A stretch of DNA of 64,000 bases from Myxococcales bacterium (GCA_016794465.1 JAEUKA010000046.1:1-64000); one strand, 5' to 3'; positions 25,295 to 34,766 are shown, counted from the stretch's first letter. Made by a program: numbers and translations. The notes: generated by a model from the sequence alone, not told the origin.

Positions 25295-27736
25295 GTGAAT
25301 TACGAAGAACGTTCAGGCATGTTGGGGGCTGTCCAGCCTCCGCCCAAGCTCCTCATCGAGCGTCTGTCGGACGGCGACGTGACCTGCCTGCGCCTGATGG
25401 GGACGATCGACGAACAGTTCGATGCCCCAGGCCTGGCCCAGACCATCGCCTGCCGCTACCTCGTCCTCGACTTGGGTGGAGTGGACCGCATCTCGTCGTT
25501 TGGTATCCGTCAGTGGATCGACTTCGTCCAGCACATCGCGCCGCGACTGGCTGGCGTCTACTACGTCGAGTGTTCGCCCAAGGTCGTCGACCAGTTCAAC
25601 ATGGTCGCCAACTTCGGTGGCCCCGGATACATCGTCTCCTTCTACGCGCCGTATCGCTGTGAGTCGTGCGATCAGGAAAAGCGTCACTTGTTCCGCACCG
25701 ACGAGGAAACTCCGGTGTGGCGCGCCGGTCAGGCCCCAGCCACCACCTGTCAGACCTGCGGCAATAAGGAAGACTTCGACGAGAACCCGGCGATGTACTT
25801 TAACTACGTCGCTCAGCAGCCGATCCAGGCGATCCCGCCGGCGGTGATGCAGTTTCTGCGGGTCCACCTGAACTACGGACAAGGTGGTCAGCGCAAGCTG
25901 CGCATCGAGAAGCGGATCGAAGGCCGCTGCACCTACATCAAGCTGTCAGGCGATCTCGATAGCGATCTGAAGCCCGAGAAGCTGGCCGACGGACTCGAAG
26001 GCGAGGTCGTGGTCGATCTGGGTGGCATCTTGTCGATCGATCCCGTCGGTACGGCGCACTGGCGCAAGCTGATGCGAACGCTCGATGGCAAGACCGGCAC
26101 CGACGAGTCGGTCGAGCGGATCAGCTTCATCGCCGTCCCCGCCGTCTTTTTGGAGCGACTTGGCAAGCCCGAAGACCTCACCCGCAAGGGTCAGGTGCTG
26201 TCGCTGATCATTCCGTACAACTGCTCGCGCTGCCGGGCGACGACGCCGAAGCTGGTCGATTTTACGATGCACGGCGACGAGTTGCGGGCCGGTCGAGTGC
26301 CTCGCATCAAGTGCGCGCTGTGCGGTGGTCCGGTCACGTGTGTCGTCTCAGAGACTTGGTTTAACCGTCTGCAGACGCTGCCGCAGCCGCAGGTGACGCC
26401 GGATCTCAAGTCGACGATTGCTCGGCTGACCGCTGCGCCGGCTCCGCAGACGCCCCGCTCGACGATGGCCGGTCCAGCCATGCCGACACCGTCGGGTCCA
26501 GCGCCTCAGTCGGGAACTCCGTCGTGGTCACCGCAGCCGATGTCAGGCGGTCCGCAGCAGCCGCAGACACCGACGTGGACGCCGCAGCCAACGCCATCGC
26601 CGATGGCCATGAGTGGACCGCGCTCGACGATGGGCGGATCGCTGGGACAGTCGAGTGCCGCGTTCTCGCGTCCAGATCTGCGAGCCGTGAGCCAAGCGAC
26701 CAGCGCCACTCCGTCGGCACCACTGCCACCGCCACCACAGGGCATTTTTGGCAAGCTCCAGAACATTCCCGGACTGCTGCCGGGTCTGTTGGTGGTGATG
26801 CTGTCGCTGTCGGGCGCGATCGTGTACCGAATCCTCGCGACGCCGGCCGGTCGCAGTGGCGCCGATTGGAAAGTCGTCGAGTCGTCGACGCCCAAAGCCC
26901 CCGCCTGGCATGACAGCAAGTTCAGCGGTGATGGCACCAAGTTTGTGGGTCACTCGACGCTGGCAGCCGATCGCAACGATGCGCTCGAGCGCGCCGACAT
27001 TGCCGCCCAGGCCGAGCTGGTCGGCAAGCTGGCCGAGGAGCTGGAAACCAAAGATCCCGACTGGCGCAAGGTCATTCAGCCGCTGTTTGCACCGACGCAG
27101 CAAGCGCTCAAGGACGAGCTGGAAAAGGCGCAGAAGAGCATCAAGCCGACCGACGATCCCGCGACGGTGGAAACGCAGCTTGCACCGGCTCGCGATCATC
27201 AGTTTGAGCTGCAAAAGCGAGCTGCCGCGTCGTTCAAACAGAGCCTCGGCGACGCGTCACCACCGACGCAGACGCAGTACTGGGAAAAGCGGGCCCGCAC
27301 CAGCAAAGGGACGCGCGAGGTCGGCTTTGCTGCCTCGACAGCGATCGATCTCGACAAAGCGGCGTTCGACAAGCTGGTCAACGTGTTTCGTCAGACGGAA
27401 GCCGCCGCCAAGGTCAAGGTCGTGCCGTTCTTCCCGCTGCTGGCGATGCGCTTTGATGCCTCGGTGCGTGGTCCGGTGGTGATCGAGGTCGATGACAGCA
27501 GCCCGCTCGCCCCGTCGGGAATCAAGGCTGGCGACATCGTGCTGTCCGTGCTTGGTCGGGAAGTGCGCACCCCGAGCGACTTCGCCAAGCAGATCGACCC
27601 AGCGGTCAAAGATCTGCCAAGCCACGATCTGGTCCTCAAAGTGCAGCGCGGCAAAGAGCTGGTTGATCTGAAGCTGGCTTCTACCAAAGCGATGCCTAAG
27701 AAGGGCCCGATGCCGGTCAAGAAAGTCGGCAAGTAG
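25295..27736 (+). CDS. STAS/zinc-ribbon tandem with TM and PDZ domain
   Basis: This is an unusual 813-residue fusion. Two units of a STAS-like domain (LVLDLGGVDRISSFGIRQW; EVVVDLGGILSIDPVGTAHW) each precede a four-Cys zinc ribbon (CESC...CQTC; CSRC...CALC). A long Pro/Gln/Ser-rich linker follows (about 365-480), then one membrane helix near 487-512 (NIPGLLPGLLVVMLSLSGAI), a Lys/Glu-rich helical region and a PDZ domain near 727-785 (APSGIKAGDIVLSVLGREV). The N-terminal part should be cytoplasmic and the PDZ part periplasmic. The GTG start at 25295 has AAGGTAGG upstream. With the preceding GHKL ATPase it could transmit an envelope signal by partner switching; that role is inference and I know no named family with this order. 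Confidence 0.75.
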   Translation: MNYEERSGMLGAVQPPPKLLIERLSDGDVTCLRLMGTIDEQFDAPGLAQTIACRYLVLDLGGVDRISSFGIRQWIDFVQHIAPRLAGVYYVECSPKVVDQFNMVANFGGPGYIVSFYAPYRCESCDQEKRHLFRTDEETPVWRAGQAPATTCQTCGNKEDFDENPAMYFNYVAQQPIQAIPPAVMQFLRVHLNYGQGGQRKLRIEKRIEGRCTYIKLSGDLDSDLKPEKLADGLEGEVVVDLGGILSIDPVGTAHWRKLMRTLDGKTGTDESVERISFIAVPAVFLERLGKPEDLTRKGQVLSLIIPYNCSRCRATTPKLVDFTMHGDELRAGRVPRIKCALCGGPVTCVVSETWFNRLQTLPQPQVTPDLKSTIARLTAAPAPQTPRSTMAGPAMPTPSGPAPQSGTPSWSPQPMSGGPQQPQTPTWTPQPTPSPMAMSGPRSTMGGSLGQSSAAFSRPDLRAVSQATSATPSAPLPPPPQGIFGKLQNIPGLLPGLLVVMLSLSGAIVYRILATPAGRSGADWKVVESSTPKAPAWHDSKFSGDGTKFVGHSTLAADRNDALERADIAAQAELVGKLAEELETKDPDWRKVIQPLFAPTQQALKDELEKAQKSIKPTDDPATVETQLAPARDHQFELQKRAAASFKQSLGDASPPTQTQYWEKRARTSKGTREVGFAASTAIDLDKAAFDKLVNVFRQTEAAAKVKVVPFFPLLAMRFDASVRGPVVIEVDDSSPLAPSGIKAGDIVLSVLGREVRTPSDFAKQIDPAVKDLPSHDLVLKVQRGKELVDLKLASTKAMPKKGPMPVKKVGK

Positions 27737-27794
27737 CGCACTCTCCCGTCAGCGTCGTCGCAGCCGTGCATTGTCCGCCGCCCCAAACGGCGAG

Positions 27795-30700
27795 ATGATG
27801 ATCACCATGTCGATCCGATCGGTGATGAGTCGCTGGGCCCTGGCCCTCACGCTCGCTCTGTTGTCTGCCTGCAATCCTGAGCAAGTTACTCCCGTCGCTG
27901 ATATGGCGGTGGCCGATCTGCCCGAGGAGCCTCCCGAACCACCACTGCCCCGACTGGTGGTGCTAAACGAAATCCACTACGCGCCGACCGACAAGACGAT
28001 TCGCGAGGAGTTCATCGAGCTGGTCAGCGTCTCAGAATCGCCGGTCGATCTGTCGGGCTGGCAGCTGACCGGGGGCGTGACCTATACCTTCCCGGCGGGC
28101 ACCACACTGGCACCTTCTGGCTATCTGGTCGTCGCCCAAGATCCGGCGGTCCTGGCGACTCGCTTTTCTGGGGTCAGTGCCCTCGGGCCGTTTCAAGGGG
28201 GCCTAAAAAGTGGCGGCGAGAGCGTGGTCCTGCGCGATGGCAGCGGTCGGCGCCGCGATGAAGTCGACTACGGACGCGGCTTCCCCTGGCCTACCGGCGG
28301 TGGCGACGGCGGCTACTCGATCGAGAAGATCAACCCGCTGCTCGATGGACGACACGGCGGCAGCTGGCGACTATCCGCACCGACGGTCACCGGCAGCCCG
28401 CCCAACCGAGGCCCGACGCCCGCTGCCCGCAATGCCGTCTACAGCGACAACGCCCCGCCGCTCATCGACAATGTCGGCCATCGTCCCGTGACCCCGCGCA
28501 CCGGTGAGCCCATCACCGTCACCGCCCGCATCACCGACAGCGATGGCGTCTCGAGCGTCAAATTGGAATACCAGATCGTCGAGCCCGGCGCCTATGTGCG
28601 CTTGACCGACGCTGCCTATGGCCAGGGCTGGACCTCGATCGTCATGCACGACGACGGCCTGGGCGGCGACGCAACCGCCCAAGACGGCGTCTTTTCCGCC
28701 ATCGTCGATGCCGCCACGTCAAAACACCGCCGCCTGATTCGCTACCGGATCACTGCCACCGACGGAACGGCTCGCTCGCTGCGAGTGCCTTATCCCGACG
28801 ATCCCCAGCCCAACTTTGCTTGGTTTGTCTACGACGGCGTTCCCGCCTGGCGCGGCGCCGTCCAGCCCGCCGTCACTCCCGCGCGCGACTTCGGCGCCGA
28901 CGTGATGTCACGCTTGCCGGTCTATCACCTGCTCGCCCTGGAAACCGACATCATCAACAGCCAGTACAACTCGGCCTACGAGAGCGCGCACTTCTTCGGC
29001 ACGATGGTCTACGGCGGCACCGTCTACGACCACATCACCTTCGAGAACCGAGGCGAGTATTCGACCTACGTCTCGGGCAAGAACAAGTGGCGGTTTCACT
29101 TCGGACGCGGCCACGAATTCCAAGCCCACGACGACTTCGGCCAGCCGTATCGCGCTCGCTGGCGGACCATGAACCTGTCGGGGTGCGCCACACCGTGGGT
29201 TCCGCCCAATCGAGGCATGGCCTGTCTCGACGAGAGCGTCGCATTCCGACTGTATGCCCTGGCCGGCACCGTCGCTCCGCACATGAACTACCTGCACTTC
29301 CGCGTCATCGACGAAGCCGAGGAACAGAGCGCCACCGATCAATATCGCGGCGATCTGTGGGGTCTGTACGGAACCATCGAGCACACCGACGGCGCATTCC
29401 TCGACGAGCGCGAGCTACCCGACGGCAACGTCTACAAGATCGAAGGCGCCCAGGGCGACAAGCGCAACCAAGGTCCGCTGCCCCCGACCAGCTCTGCCGA
29501 TTACGACATGTTCCGCGTCGGCTTCAACGCCGCCCAGCCAATCACGTGGTGGCGCAGCAACCTCGAGCTGCCCGCCTACTACGCCTTCCGCGCCATCGAT
29601 CGCATCGTCAACAACATGGACCTGCGCGACGGCTGGAACCACTGCCAGTATCGCAATCCGCTGACCGGACGATGGACGCCGATGCCGTGGGATCTCGACA
29701 TGCTGTACATGCCGGTCACGCACTGGTCGGGCGTGCTCAACTTGCAGAACTCGATCCTGCAGCATCCCGAGCTTCAAATTGAATATCGAAACCGCGCGCG
29801 GGAGCTTGGGGACTTGCTGCTGACCGACGATCAGCTTGGCGCGCTGGTCGATGAGCAAGCGGCGTTTGTCGGTCGCCCGGTGGCCGGCGGCACGCTGTCG
29901 TTTGCGCAGCTCGATCAGTCGATGTGGAACTACCACCCGAGGACGGCGCTGGCCCATCGCGGCGCGTTTTATCGCAACCCGGCTTCAAACAGCTTCCGGG
30001 GCGGCGTCGTCAATCGAACCCTCCAGAGCGCCGATCACGCCGGCATGATGCGCTGGATCAAAGACTTCACCCTCAGCGGCTATGGCGCCATGCAGCTTGC
30101 CACTGAGATCGCCGACGCCGCCATTCCCGACCGTCCAGCGATCAGTTACATCGGCAGCGCTGGCTTCCCTCTCGACGGCCTTCGCTTTCGCAGCAGCGCC
30201 TTTTCCGATCCCCAAGGCGCCGCCACCTTCGCCGCCATCCGCTGGCGCGTCGCCGAGATCACCCCCGCCAGCGTCACCCCCGACCTCAAGACACCGCGCC
30301 GCTACGAGATCGAGCCTTCGTGGGAGAGTCCGGTCCTTACGACGTTTAACGACACCATCAGCATTCCCGGCGACGTACTCCGCGTCGGCGCAGTCCACCG
30401 TGCCCGCGTACGGATGATGGACAACACCGGTCGCTGGAGCCGCTGGTCACTTCCCGTCGAGTTCACCGTCGCTGGACCTATGCAGCCGCCGCCCCAGACC
30501 ACCTCGCTGCGCATCACCGAGCTGCACTTTCATCCCGCGTCTGACCTCCACGAGGAGTTCATCGAGCTTACGAACATCAGCAGCGTGCCGCTCGATGTCA
30601 GCTCTGTCTCGATCACCGATGGCGTGCGCTTCCGCTTCGCCGACAGCGCAACCAAGCAGCTTGCCCCCGGTGAGCGCGTCGTGATTGTCGAAAACGTCGA

Positions 30701-30968
30701 TGACTTCCGCGCTCGCTACGGCAGCACCGGAATCACCGTAGCTGGACAGTACAAAGACCGGCTCTCCAACGGCGGCGAGCGCGTGGTCCTGACGTTCGGA
30801 AAAAACGTCCCGATCCAAGACTTCAGCTACAACGACAAGTGGTATCAGCTCGCCGACGGTGGTGGCCGCTCCATCGAGGTCATCGATCCCAAAGCCAGCA
30901 CTGCCAACCTAAGCTCCGCCAGCAGCTGGCGAGCCAGCGAAGTCCCCGGCGGTACTCCCGGTCGTTAG
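27795..30968 (+). CDS. Lamin-tail-domain and CotH-like surface lipoprotein
   Basis: The product of about 1057 residues is exported (lipobox-like LLSACN). An N-terminal lamin tail domain (LVVLNEIHYAPTD, EEFIELVSVSESPVDLSGWQL) is followed by a chitobiase/Ig-like region (DSDGVSSVKLEYQI) and a CotH-kinase-like domain (HITFENRGEY, NKWRFHFGRG, WRTMNLSGC, WDLDMLYMP). An Ig-like stretch and a second lamin tail domain (LRITELHFHPASDLHEEFIELTNI) close the protein. CotH proteins phosphorylate secreted proteins using an atypical kinase fold. The order LTD-CotH-LTD is common in large predatory bacteria. Start candidates are ATG 27795 and 27807, neither with a clear ribosome site. Confidence 0.82.
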   Translation: MMITMSIRSVMSRWALALTLALLSACNPEQVTPVADMAVADLPEEPPEPPLPRLVVLNEIHYAPTDKTIREEFIELVSVSESPVDLSGWQLTGGVTYTFPAGTTLAPSGYLVVAQDPAVLATRFSGVSALGPFQGGLKSGGESVVLRDGSGRRRDEVDYGRGFPWPTGGGDGGYSIEKINPLLDGRHGGSWRLSAPTVTGSPPNRGPTPAARNAVYSDNAPPLIDNVGHRPVTPRTGEPITVTARITDSDGVSSVKLEYQIVEPGAYVRLTDAAYGQGWTSIVMHDDGLGGDATAQDGVFSAIVDAATSKHRRLIRYRITATDGTARSLRVPYPDDPQPNFAWFVYDGVPAWRGAVQPAVTPARDFGADVMSRLPVYHLLALETDIINSQYNSAYESAHFFGTMVYGGTVYDHITFENRGEYSTYVSGKNKWRFHFGRGHEFQAHDDFGQPYRARWRTMNLSGCATPWVPPNRGMACLDESVAFRLYALAGTVAPHMNYLHFRVIDEAEEQSATDQYRGDLWGLYGTIEHTDGAFLDERELPDGNVYKIEGAQGDKRNQGPLPPTSSADYDMFRVGFNAAQPITWWRSNLELPAYYAFRAIDRIVNNMDLRDGWNHCQYRNPLTGRWTPMPWDLDMLYMPVTHWSGVLNLQNSILQHPELQIEYRNRARELGDLLLTDDQLGALVDEQAAFVGRPVAGGTLSFAQLDQSMWNYHPRTALAHRGAFYRNPASNSFRGGVVNRTLQSADHAGMMRWIKDFTLSGYGAMQLATEIADAAIPDRPAISYIGSAGFPLDGLRFRSSAFSDPQGAATFAAIRWRVAEITPASVTPDLKTPRRYEIEPSWESPVLTTFNDTISIPGDVLRVGAVHRARVRMMDNTGRWSRWSLPVEFTVAGPMQPPPQTTSLRITELHFHPASDLHEEFIELTNISSVPLDVSSVSITDGVRFRFADSATKQLAPGERVVIVENVDDFRARYGSTGITVAGQYKDRLSNGGERVVLTFGKNVPIQDFSYNDKWYQLADGGGRSIEVIDPKASTANLSSASSWRASEVPGGTPGR

Positions 30969-31053
30969 GAATGCGTTAGGAATGCGTTAGAAATCTGTCT
31001 CACGTGAGTCCGCAGCACGCCAACAGAGAGCTATCAGAGCCGGAGATTCTGAT

Positions 31054-31142
31054 TGAACCAGTTGAACCAAATATATTCATCTGGTTCAGTTGGTTCATTT
31101 AACCAGTTGAACCAAATACATCCATCTGGTTCAATTGGTAAA
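31054..31142. promoter_or_regulatory. Tandem palindromic operators of the TetR gene
   Basis: Two long inverted repeats lie back to back. The first pairs TGAACCAGTTGAACCAAAT (31054-31072) with ATCTGGTTCAGTTGGTTCA (31079-31097). The second pairs AACCAGTTGAACCAAAT (31101-31117) with ATCTGGTTCAATTGG (31124-31138). Each half contains two GGTTC/GAACC blocks. The second array ends just before TATGCT (31144-31149), a possible -10, and AAGGTGG with ATG 31163. This is the expected place for TetR autorepression. Further left, TTAGGAATGCG occurs as an 11-bp near-triplication around 30965-30990. Confidence 0.75.
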
Positions 31143-31162
31143 GTATGCTAAGGTGGCTGTAG

Positions 31163-31750
31163 ATGACGCCCAAAGGTGAAGAAAAAGCGCAGCGAATTGT
31201 CGAAGCAGCGACGAACCTGTTTCGGCTCTATGGATTTAAGCGGACCTCGCTCGATCTGCTGGCAGCCGAAGCAGGAGTCGCCAAGCCAACCATCTATGCC
31301 TACTTTGCGGACAAGGATGCGATCTTCCGCGCCGTGGTCGAGTCGCTCTGTGAAGAGCTGCTGACCGCCGCCCAAGCTGCCAGTCAGTCGAGTCTGCCGC
31401 TGGACGAAAAGCTGGCCGCGATGCTGTCGGCGAAGTTCACCAGATCTTGGGAGCTCATCCACTCCTCGCCACATGCCCGCGAGCTTCACGACTCGCAAGG
31501 ACGACTCGGTGCAGAGACGGTCAAGCGTGCCGATCGGGCCTTCCTGAAGCTGCTGGTGGCGTGTCTACAGGACGCAGAGGAGCTGGATCTTGAGCAGGCC
31601 GGACTGAGCGTAACGGCGGCGGCGCAGCTGCTGGTGCGTGGGGCGTCGGGGGCTTCATATGACGCCACCAGCACCACCATGCACAAGCGACTGATTGCCG
31701 AGCTGGTCCGAGTCCTGATTGCCGGCCTCAGCCGACGGAAGCTGCGTTAA
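31163..31750 (+). CDS. TetR-family transcriptional regulator
   Basis: The 195-residue protein has the TetR N-terminal HTH (IVEAATNLFRLYGFKRTSLDLLAAEAGVAKPTIYAYFADKDAIF), which is the canonical family pattern, and an all-helical C-terminal ligand/dimerisation domain. ATG 31163 has AAGGTGG 6 nt upstream. Two long palindromes sit directly upstream, so it very likely represses itself; other targets are not seen. The next gene is convergent and shares the tetranucleotide TTAA at the stop codons (31747-31750), so the TetR target is probably not an operon partner on the plus strand. Confidence 0.9.
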   Translation: MTPKGEEKAQRIVEAATNLFRLYGFKRTSLDLLAAEAGVAKPTIYAYFADKDAIFRAVVESLCEELLTAAQAASQSSLPLDEKLAAMLSAKFTRSWELIHSSPHARELHDSQGRLGAETVKRADRAFLKLLVACLQDAEELDLEQAGLSVTAAAQLLVRGASGASYDATSTTMHKRLIAELVRVLIAGLSRRKLR

Positions 31751-33717
31751 TCACGGGCGGATAGGTAGGTGAGTACGCGGCTCCACACCGACGGGGTGGC
31801 GCCAACTTCTAGGTGCCCGAGCGCGACGCTCTCTTGCTTGGCATCACGACTGCGCTTGCTGGCGGTCCACTTGCTGGTCAAGGTGTCGATGGCCGCGATG
31901 CTCTTTTTGAACAGAACGCCGTCGCCGTTGACCGCGCAGGTGGGGCAGCTCATGCCGTCGGTTTCGTAGACAGAGCCCGGGGCCCCAGCCGCTTCACCGT
32001 ACAGCACATACAGCGCGTCGAGCTTGGAGTCGAGCCCAGCGGCCTTCAGTCGATCGACAAAGTGTCCGCCCATCTCGACGGCGCTCTCGATTCCCAGGCC
32101 CGACATCAGCTGATACTGACTGTAGAACCCCGATGAGCTCTCGGCGTTGCGCGAGTTGTACATCGTGTGCCAGGCGACACACGGTGACGCCGACGGTGCA
32201 AACGCAGTCTTCCGGCACGCCTGACGGGTCGAGTCATCCAGATAGCCGCCACCGAGCAGCGTCAGCTTCGGGCGCAGCCACGGGTAGTAGCGATTTTCAT
32301 CGGCATCCAGATCCTTCCACTCACTCGAGTCACGCCGAGGCACCGGATAGTCGCTGCGCAGATCGGCCGCCGCTTGCAGCTGGCCCAGATAGGCGCTCAC
32401 CCACTTGCCGCTGTCGCTGACGCTGCCGAACAGGCTCAGGTTGTACTCGTCGAACGAAAACCCAGAGCTTGCCGCCCCGTCGGTCACGTTGAGCGTCCGC
32501 AGCGACCCGCGCGACACCGGCTTACCGTCGCTGCCCAGCCCCGACAAGTTCGAGACATAGATACGATTGAAGTAGTCGAGCCAGCTACCGCCACGACTCT
32601 CACAGACGCTCTTGGCATAGGGATTGTCGTACCAGGGAACGTCGGGGCCCCAGTTGACGCACTGCAGCGCCGAAAACCACGTCCACGGCATCGGGCCTCG
32701 ACCGATCGGCGCATTCCACGACGTGCTGGCGATGGTCAGGGTGTGAATCGGATGCCGGAAGTTCAGATCGATTCCCAGGTGCGGACCGGACAGCGCGACA
32801 TAGACCCGCACGTCGCTGCGGAAGCTCGGAACGGCATCGCCTTGGGCTTCGGCGACCTGATCGAAAAAGCGACGACCGAGAGTAGGCCAGGCGGACGCAT
32901 TGCCAAGATAGGCGTCGACGGCGAGCACGCCTTTGCTCCATGCCAATACATCGACTTTCGGGGACGTTCCGTCGGCCCGCTTGTGCAGCTGACGAATCCG
33001 CCCGAGCGCGTTGGCGACTCCAATCGCCTGGCTGTAGTTGTCGCCGTGGAAGTTGCCGAACGTCACCGCATAGACGCAGCGCCCGGCAGCCTCGACCGCC
33101 TGCACCATTCCGGTCTTCTGCGTGGTGCCGGGATAGGGGTTGCCCGACCCGTCATTGCCGCCGGGAAACAGCCACACGTTGGCATCCTGCATCGCGCCGT
33201 GAACCAGAAGCAGCGGCGCTTTGTCGACATCACAGGTCTTGGCGTAGGTCTTCGGGCCCTTGTGGAGCAGCACAAAGCGCGCCTCGGGCCGCATCGGACT
33301 CTGCTCGGGGCAGACCGCGCCTCGGGTCGTCGCGCACGAGTTCTTGTAGTACAGGTTGAACCCGTCGACGATCTGCTGATTGAGCGCGCCAAAATACTTG
33401 CCGAGCGGATAGTCGCTGCTCTGAAACGTGTCTTGGGCGCGCAGCTTCTCGGTGCGGCGGTTGTAGCCCTCGGTGCGGACCAGCTGCTGACCTTCGAGCA
33501 GCTCGATCTCGGCCCACGACCAGCTCGGCGGACGCAGGCTCCCGACGACGCGAAAGGAGTCGCTCGGGCGATCATTCTTGTCAAACATCGCCAAGACATC
33601 GCTGCTCAAGGGCAAGCGCAGCGACGCGGGCGGCGGACTCAGCTCCACTTCCGGTTGACAGCCCAGCAGGCCAAGCGCAGCCAGCCAAGCACCATGGGAA
33701 AGGGATACACGGGACAT
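31747..33717 (-). CDS. Alpha/beta-hydrolase-like lipoprotein
   Basis: This 656-residue exported protein has a signal MSRVSLSHGAWLAALGLLGCQ (lipobox LLGC). The middle resembles a lipase/esterase of the alpha/beta-hydrolase fold: PLLLVHGAMQDANVW (HG oxyanion turn), then KVDVLAWSKGVLAVDAYL, where AWSKG takes the place of the GxSxG nucleophile elbow, then VALSGPHLGID and a late GGHFVDRL that could supply the His. Several Cys pairs suggest disulphides. AAGGAGG 7 nt before ATG 33717 is a strong ribosome site. The 3' end overlaps the convergent TetR gene by 4 nt. Lipase/esterase activity is plausible but unproven because the elbow is atypical. Confidence 0.68.
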   Translation of the reverse strand: MSRVSLSHGAWLAALGLLGCQPEVELSPPPASLRLPLSSDVLAMFDKNDRPSDSFRVVGSLRPPSWSWAEIELLEGQQLVRTEGYNRRTEKLRAQDTFQSSDYPLGKYFGALNQQIVDGFNLYYKNSCATTRGAVCPEQSPMRPEARFVLLHKGPKTYAKTCDVDKAPLLLVHGAMQDANVWLFPGGNDGSGNPYPGTTQKTGMVQAVEAAGRCVYAVTFGNFHGDNYSQAIGVANALGRIRQLHKRADGTSPKVDVLAWSKGVLAVDAYLGNASAWPTLGRRFFDQVAEAQGDAVPSFRSDVRVYVALSGPHLGIDLNFRHPIHTLTIASTSWNAPIGRGPMPWTWFSALQCVNWGPDVPWYDNPYAKSVCESRGGSWLDYFNRIYVSNLSGLGSDGKPVSRGSLRTLNVTDGAASSGFSFDEYNLSLFGSVSDSGKWVSAYLGQLQAAADLRSDYPVPRRDSSEWKDLDADENRYYPWLRPKLTLLGGGYLDDSTRQACRKTAFAPSASPCVAWHTMYNSRNAESSSGFYSQYQLMSGLGIESAVEMGGHFVDRLKAAGLDSKLDALYVLYGEAAGAPGSVYETDGMSCPTCAVNGDGVLFKKSIAAIDTLTSKWTASKRSRDAKQESVALGHLEVGATPSVWSRVLTYLSARD

Positions 33718-33756
33718 TGGAAACCTCCTTGCGGGGTGAAGACGGTGGGTAAACAG

Positions 33757-34563
33757 CTACGCGGGCGGCAGTGGAGCGGGCGGCGGTGGAGCGGGCGGCA
33801 GTGGCGGCGGCAAGACCGGTAGCTGGGTCGGTGGCGGCGCCCCGTCGGGAGTAGCCGGAATGATGAGCGGCACTCGGTTGGGATCGCCCGGTCCGTCGAG
33901 GTTCGCGGGCGCCTCTGCCGGGGGCGGCGAAGCCACTGGACTTACCACCGTCGCCGGCTTGCCCGTCCCAAACTGATAGGCAATCCCCGCGTCGAGAAGA
34001 TAGCTGCCTCGAAACGGCTCGCCCTGCCCCGTCAGCCCATAGCCGCCCCCGCGCACAAACAAGCTGATCGGCACCTTCAGCCGACGCTGAAAGTCAAACC
34101 CGAGCCCGCCCATCCCGATCGGCATAAAGTAGTTCCCCACCGTCGGTGCGGTCAGAACGGTGCCGCCATCTTGGGTCGGCTGCGAGCTGCCCGGCGTCGT
34201 CAGCGCGTTGTAGCCAATGCCCACATGCAGGTCGAAGAACAGCCCCACCGGCAGTGCCAGCCGATAGCCCCCCGACAGAAACAAGAACAGCGAGTAGCTC
34301 GGGTCAGCGTAGTAACCGCCGATGCTCGCGCCGAGGAGCAGCTGATGCGAGCGGCTCACCCACGGCGTGCCTTCATACGAAAGTCGTGCCCCGGGATGCA
34401 CCGCCGCCTCCCCGAAATATGACAGAGAGACTCGGCGTGGCTTCTCGTCGCTTATCGACTGCGCACGAGCAAGCCCGCCGCAGCGTAGCAAGAGGCCCAA
34501 GGAAGCCGCACAGACAGCGGCCGAGCGGCCACACAGCAGGGAACGGTTTCGACTCGGTGACAT
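33757..34563 (-). CDS. Outer-membrane beta-barrel-like protein with Pro-rich tail
   Basis: From ATG 34563 the product is 268 residues. A signal-like start (RSLLCGRSAAVCAASLGLLL, cut near LARAQS) precedes about 180 residues of alternating hydrophobic strands rich in Gly and aromatics (LSYFGEAAVHPGARLSYEG, LFLFLSGGYRLALPVGLFFDLHVGIGYN, PIGMGGLGFDFQRRL, LDAGIAYQFG), typical of a small outer-membrane barrel. The last 60 residues are almost entirely Pro/Ala (VLPPPLPPAPPPPAPLPPA). A GTG at 34635 would add 24 residues before the signal and is less likely. It precedes the hydrolase-like lipoprotein by about 40 nt on the same strand, so they may be one operon. Confidence 0.6.
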   Translation of the reverse strand: MSPSRNRSLLCGRSAAVCAASLGLLLRCGGLARAQSISDEKPRRVSLSYFGEAAVHPGARLSYEGTPWVSRSHQLLLGASIGGYYADPSYSLFLFLSGGYRLALPVGLFFDLHVGIGYNALTTPGSSQPTQDGGTVLTAPTVGNYFMPIGMGGLGFDFQRRLKVPISLFVRGGGYGLTGQGEPFRGSYLLDAGIAYQFGTGKPATVVSPVASPPPAEAPANLDGPGDPNRVPLIIPATPDGAPPPTQLPVLPPPLPPAPPPPAPLPPA

Positions 34564-34766
34564 GGCTTTTGTGGCGGACCGTAGTCGCGATCCGCAAGCC
34601 GTGCAAGCCCGCCCAGTGCTAAAAAACCGTTGCACCTACCTGTGGTAGAGGCAGTAATAATGTCGGCAATTCGGCGCGCTCTGGCGCAATGACTCGATGA
34701 TTGGCAGTTCTCGTCGAGGCTAGAGCCGACTGCAACCGGAAACGAGCGAAAGAAAGGGTGCTGTAT

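Noticed and set aside
30996..31011. parS-like palindrome TGTCTCACGTGAGTCC
   Set aside because: It keeps the TCACGTGA core but matches only 12 of 16 positions of TGTTTCACGTGAAACA and lies 30 kb from parAB. A ParB ChIP-seq peak here would revive it.
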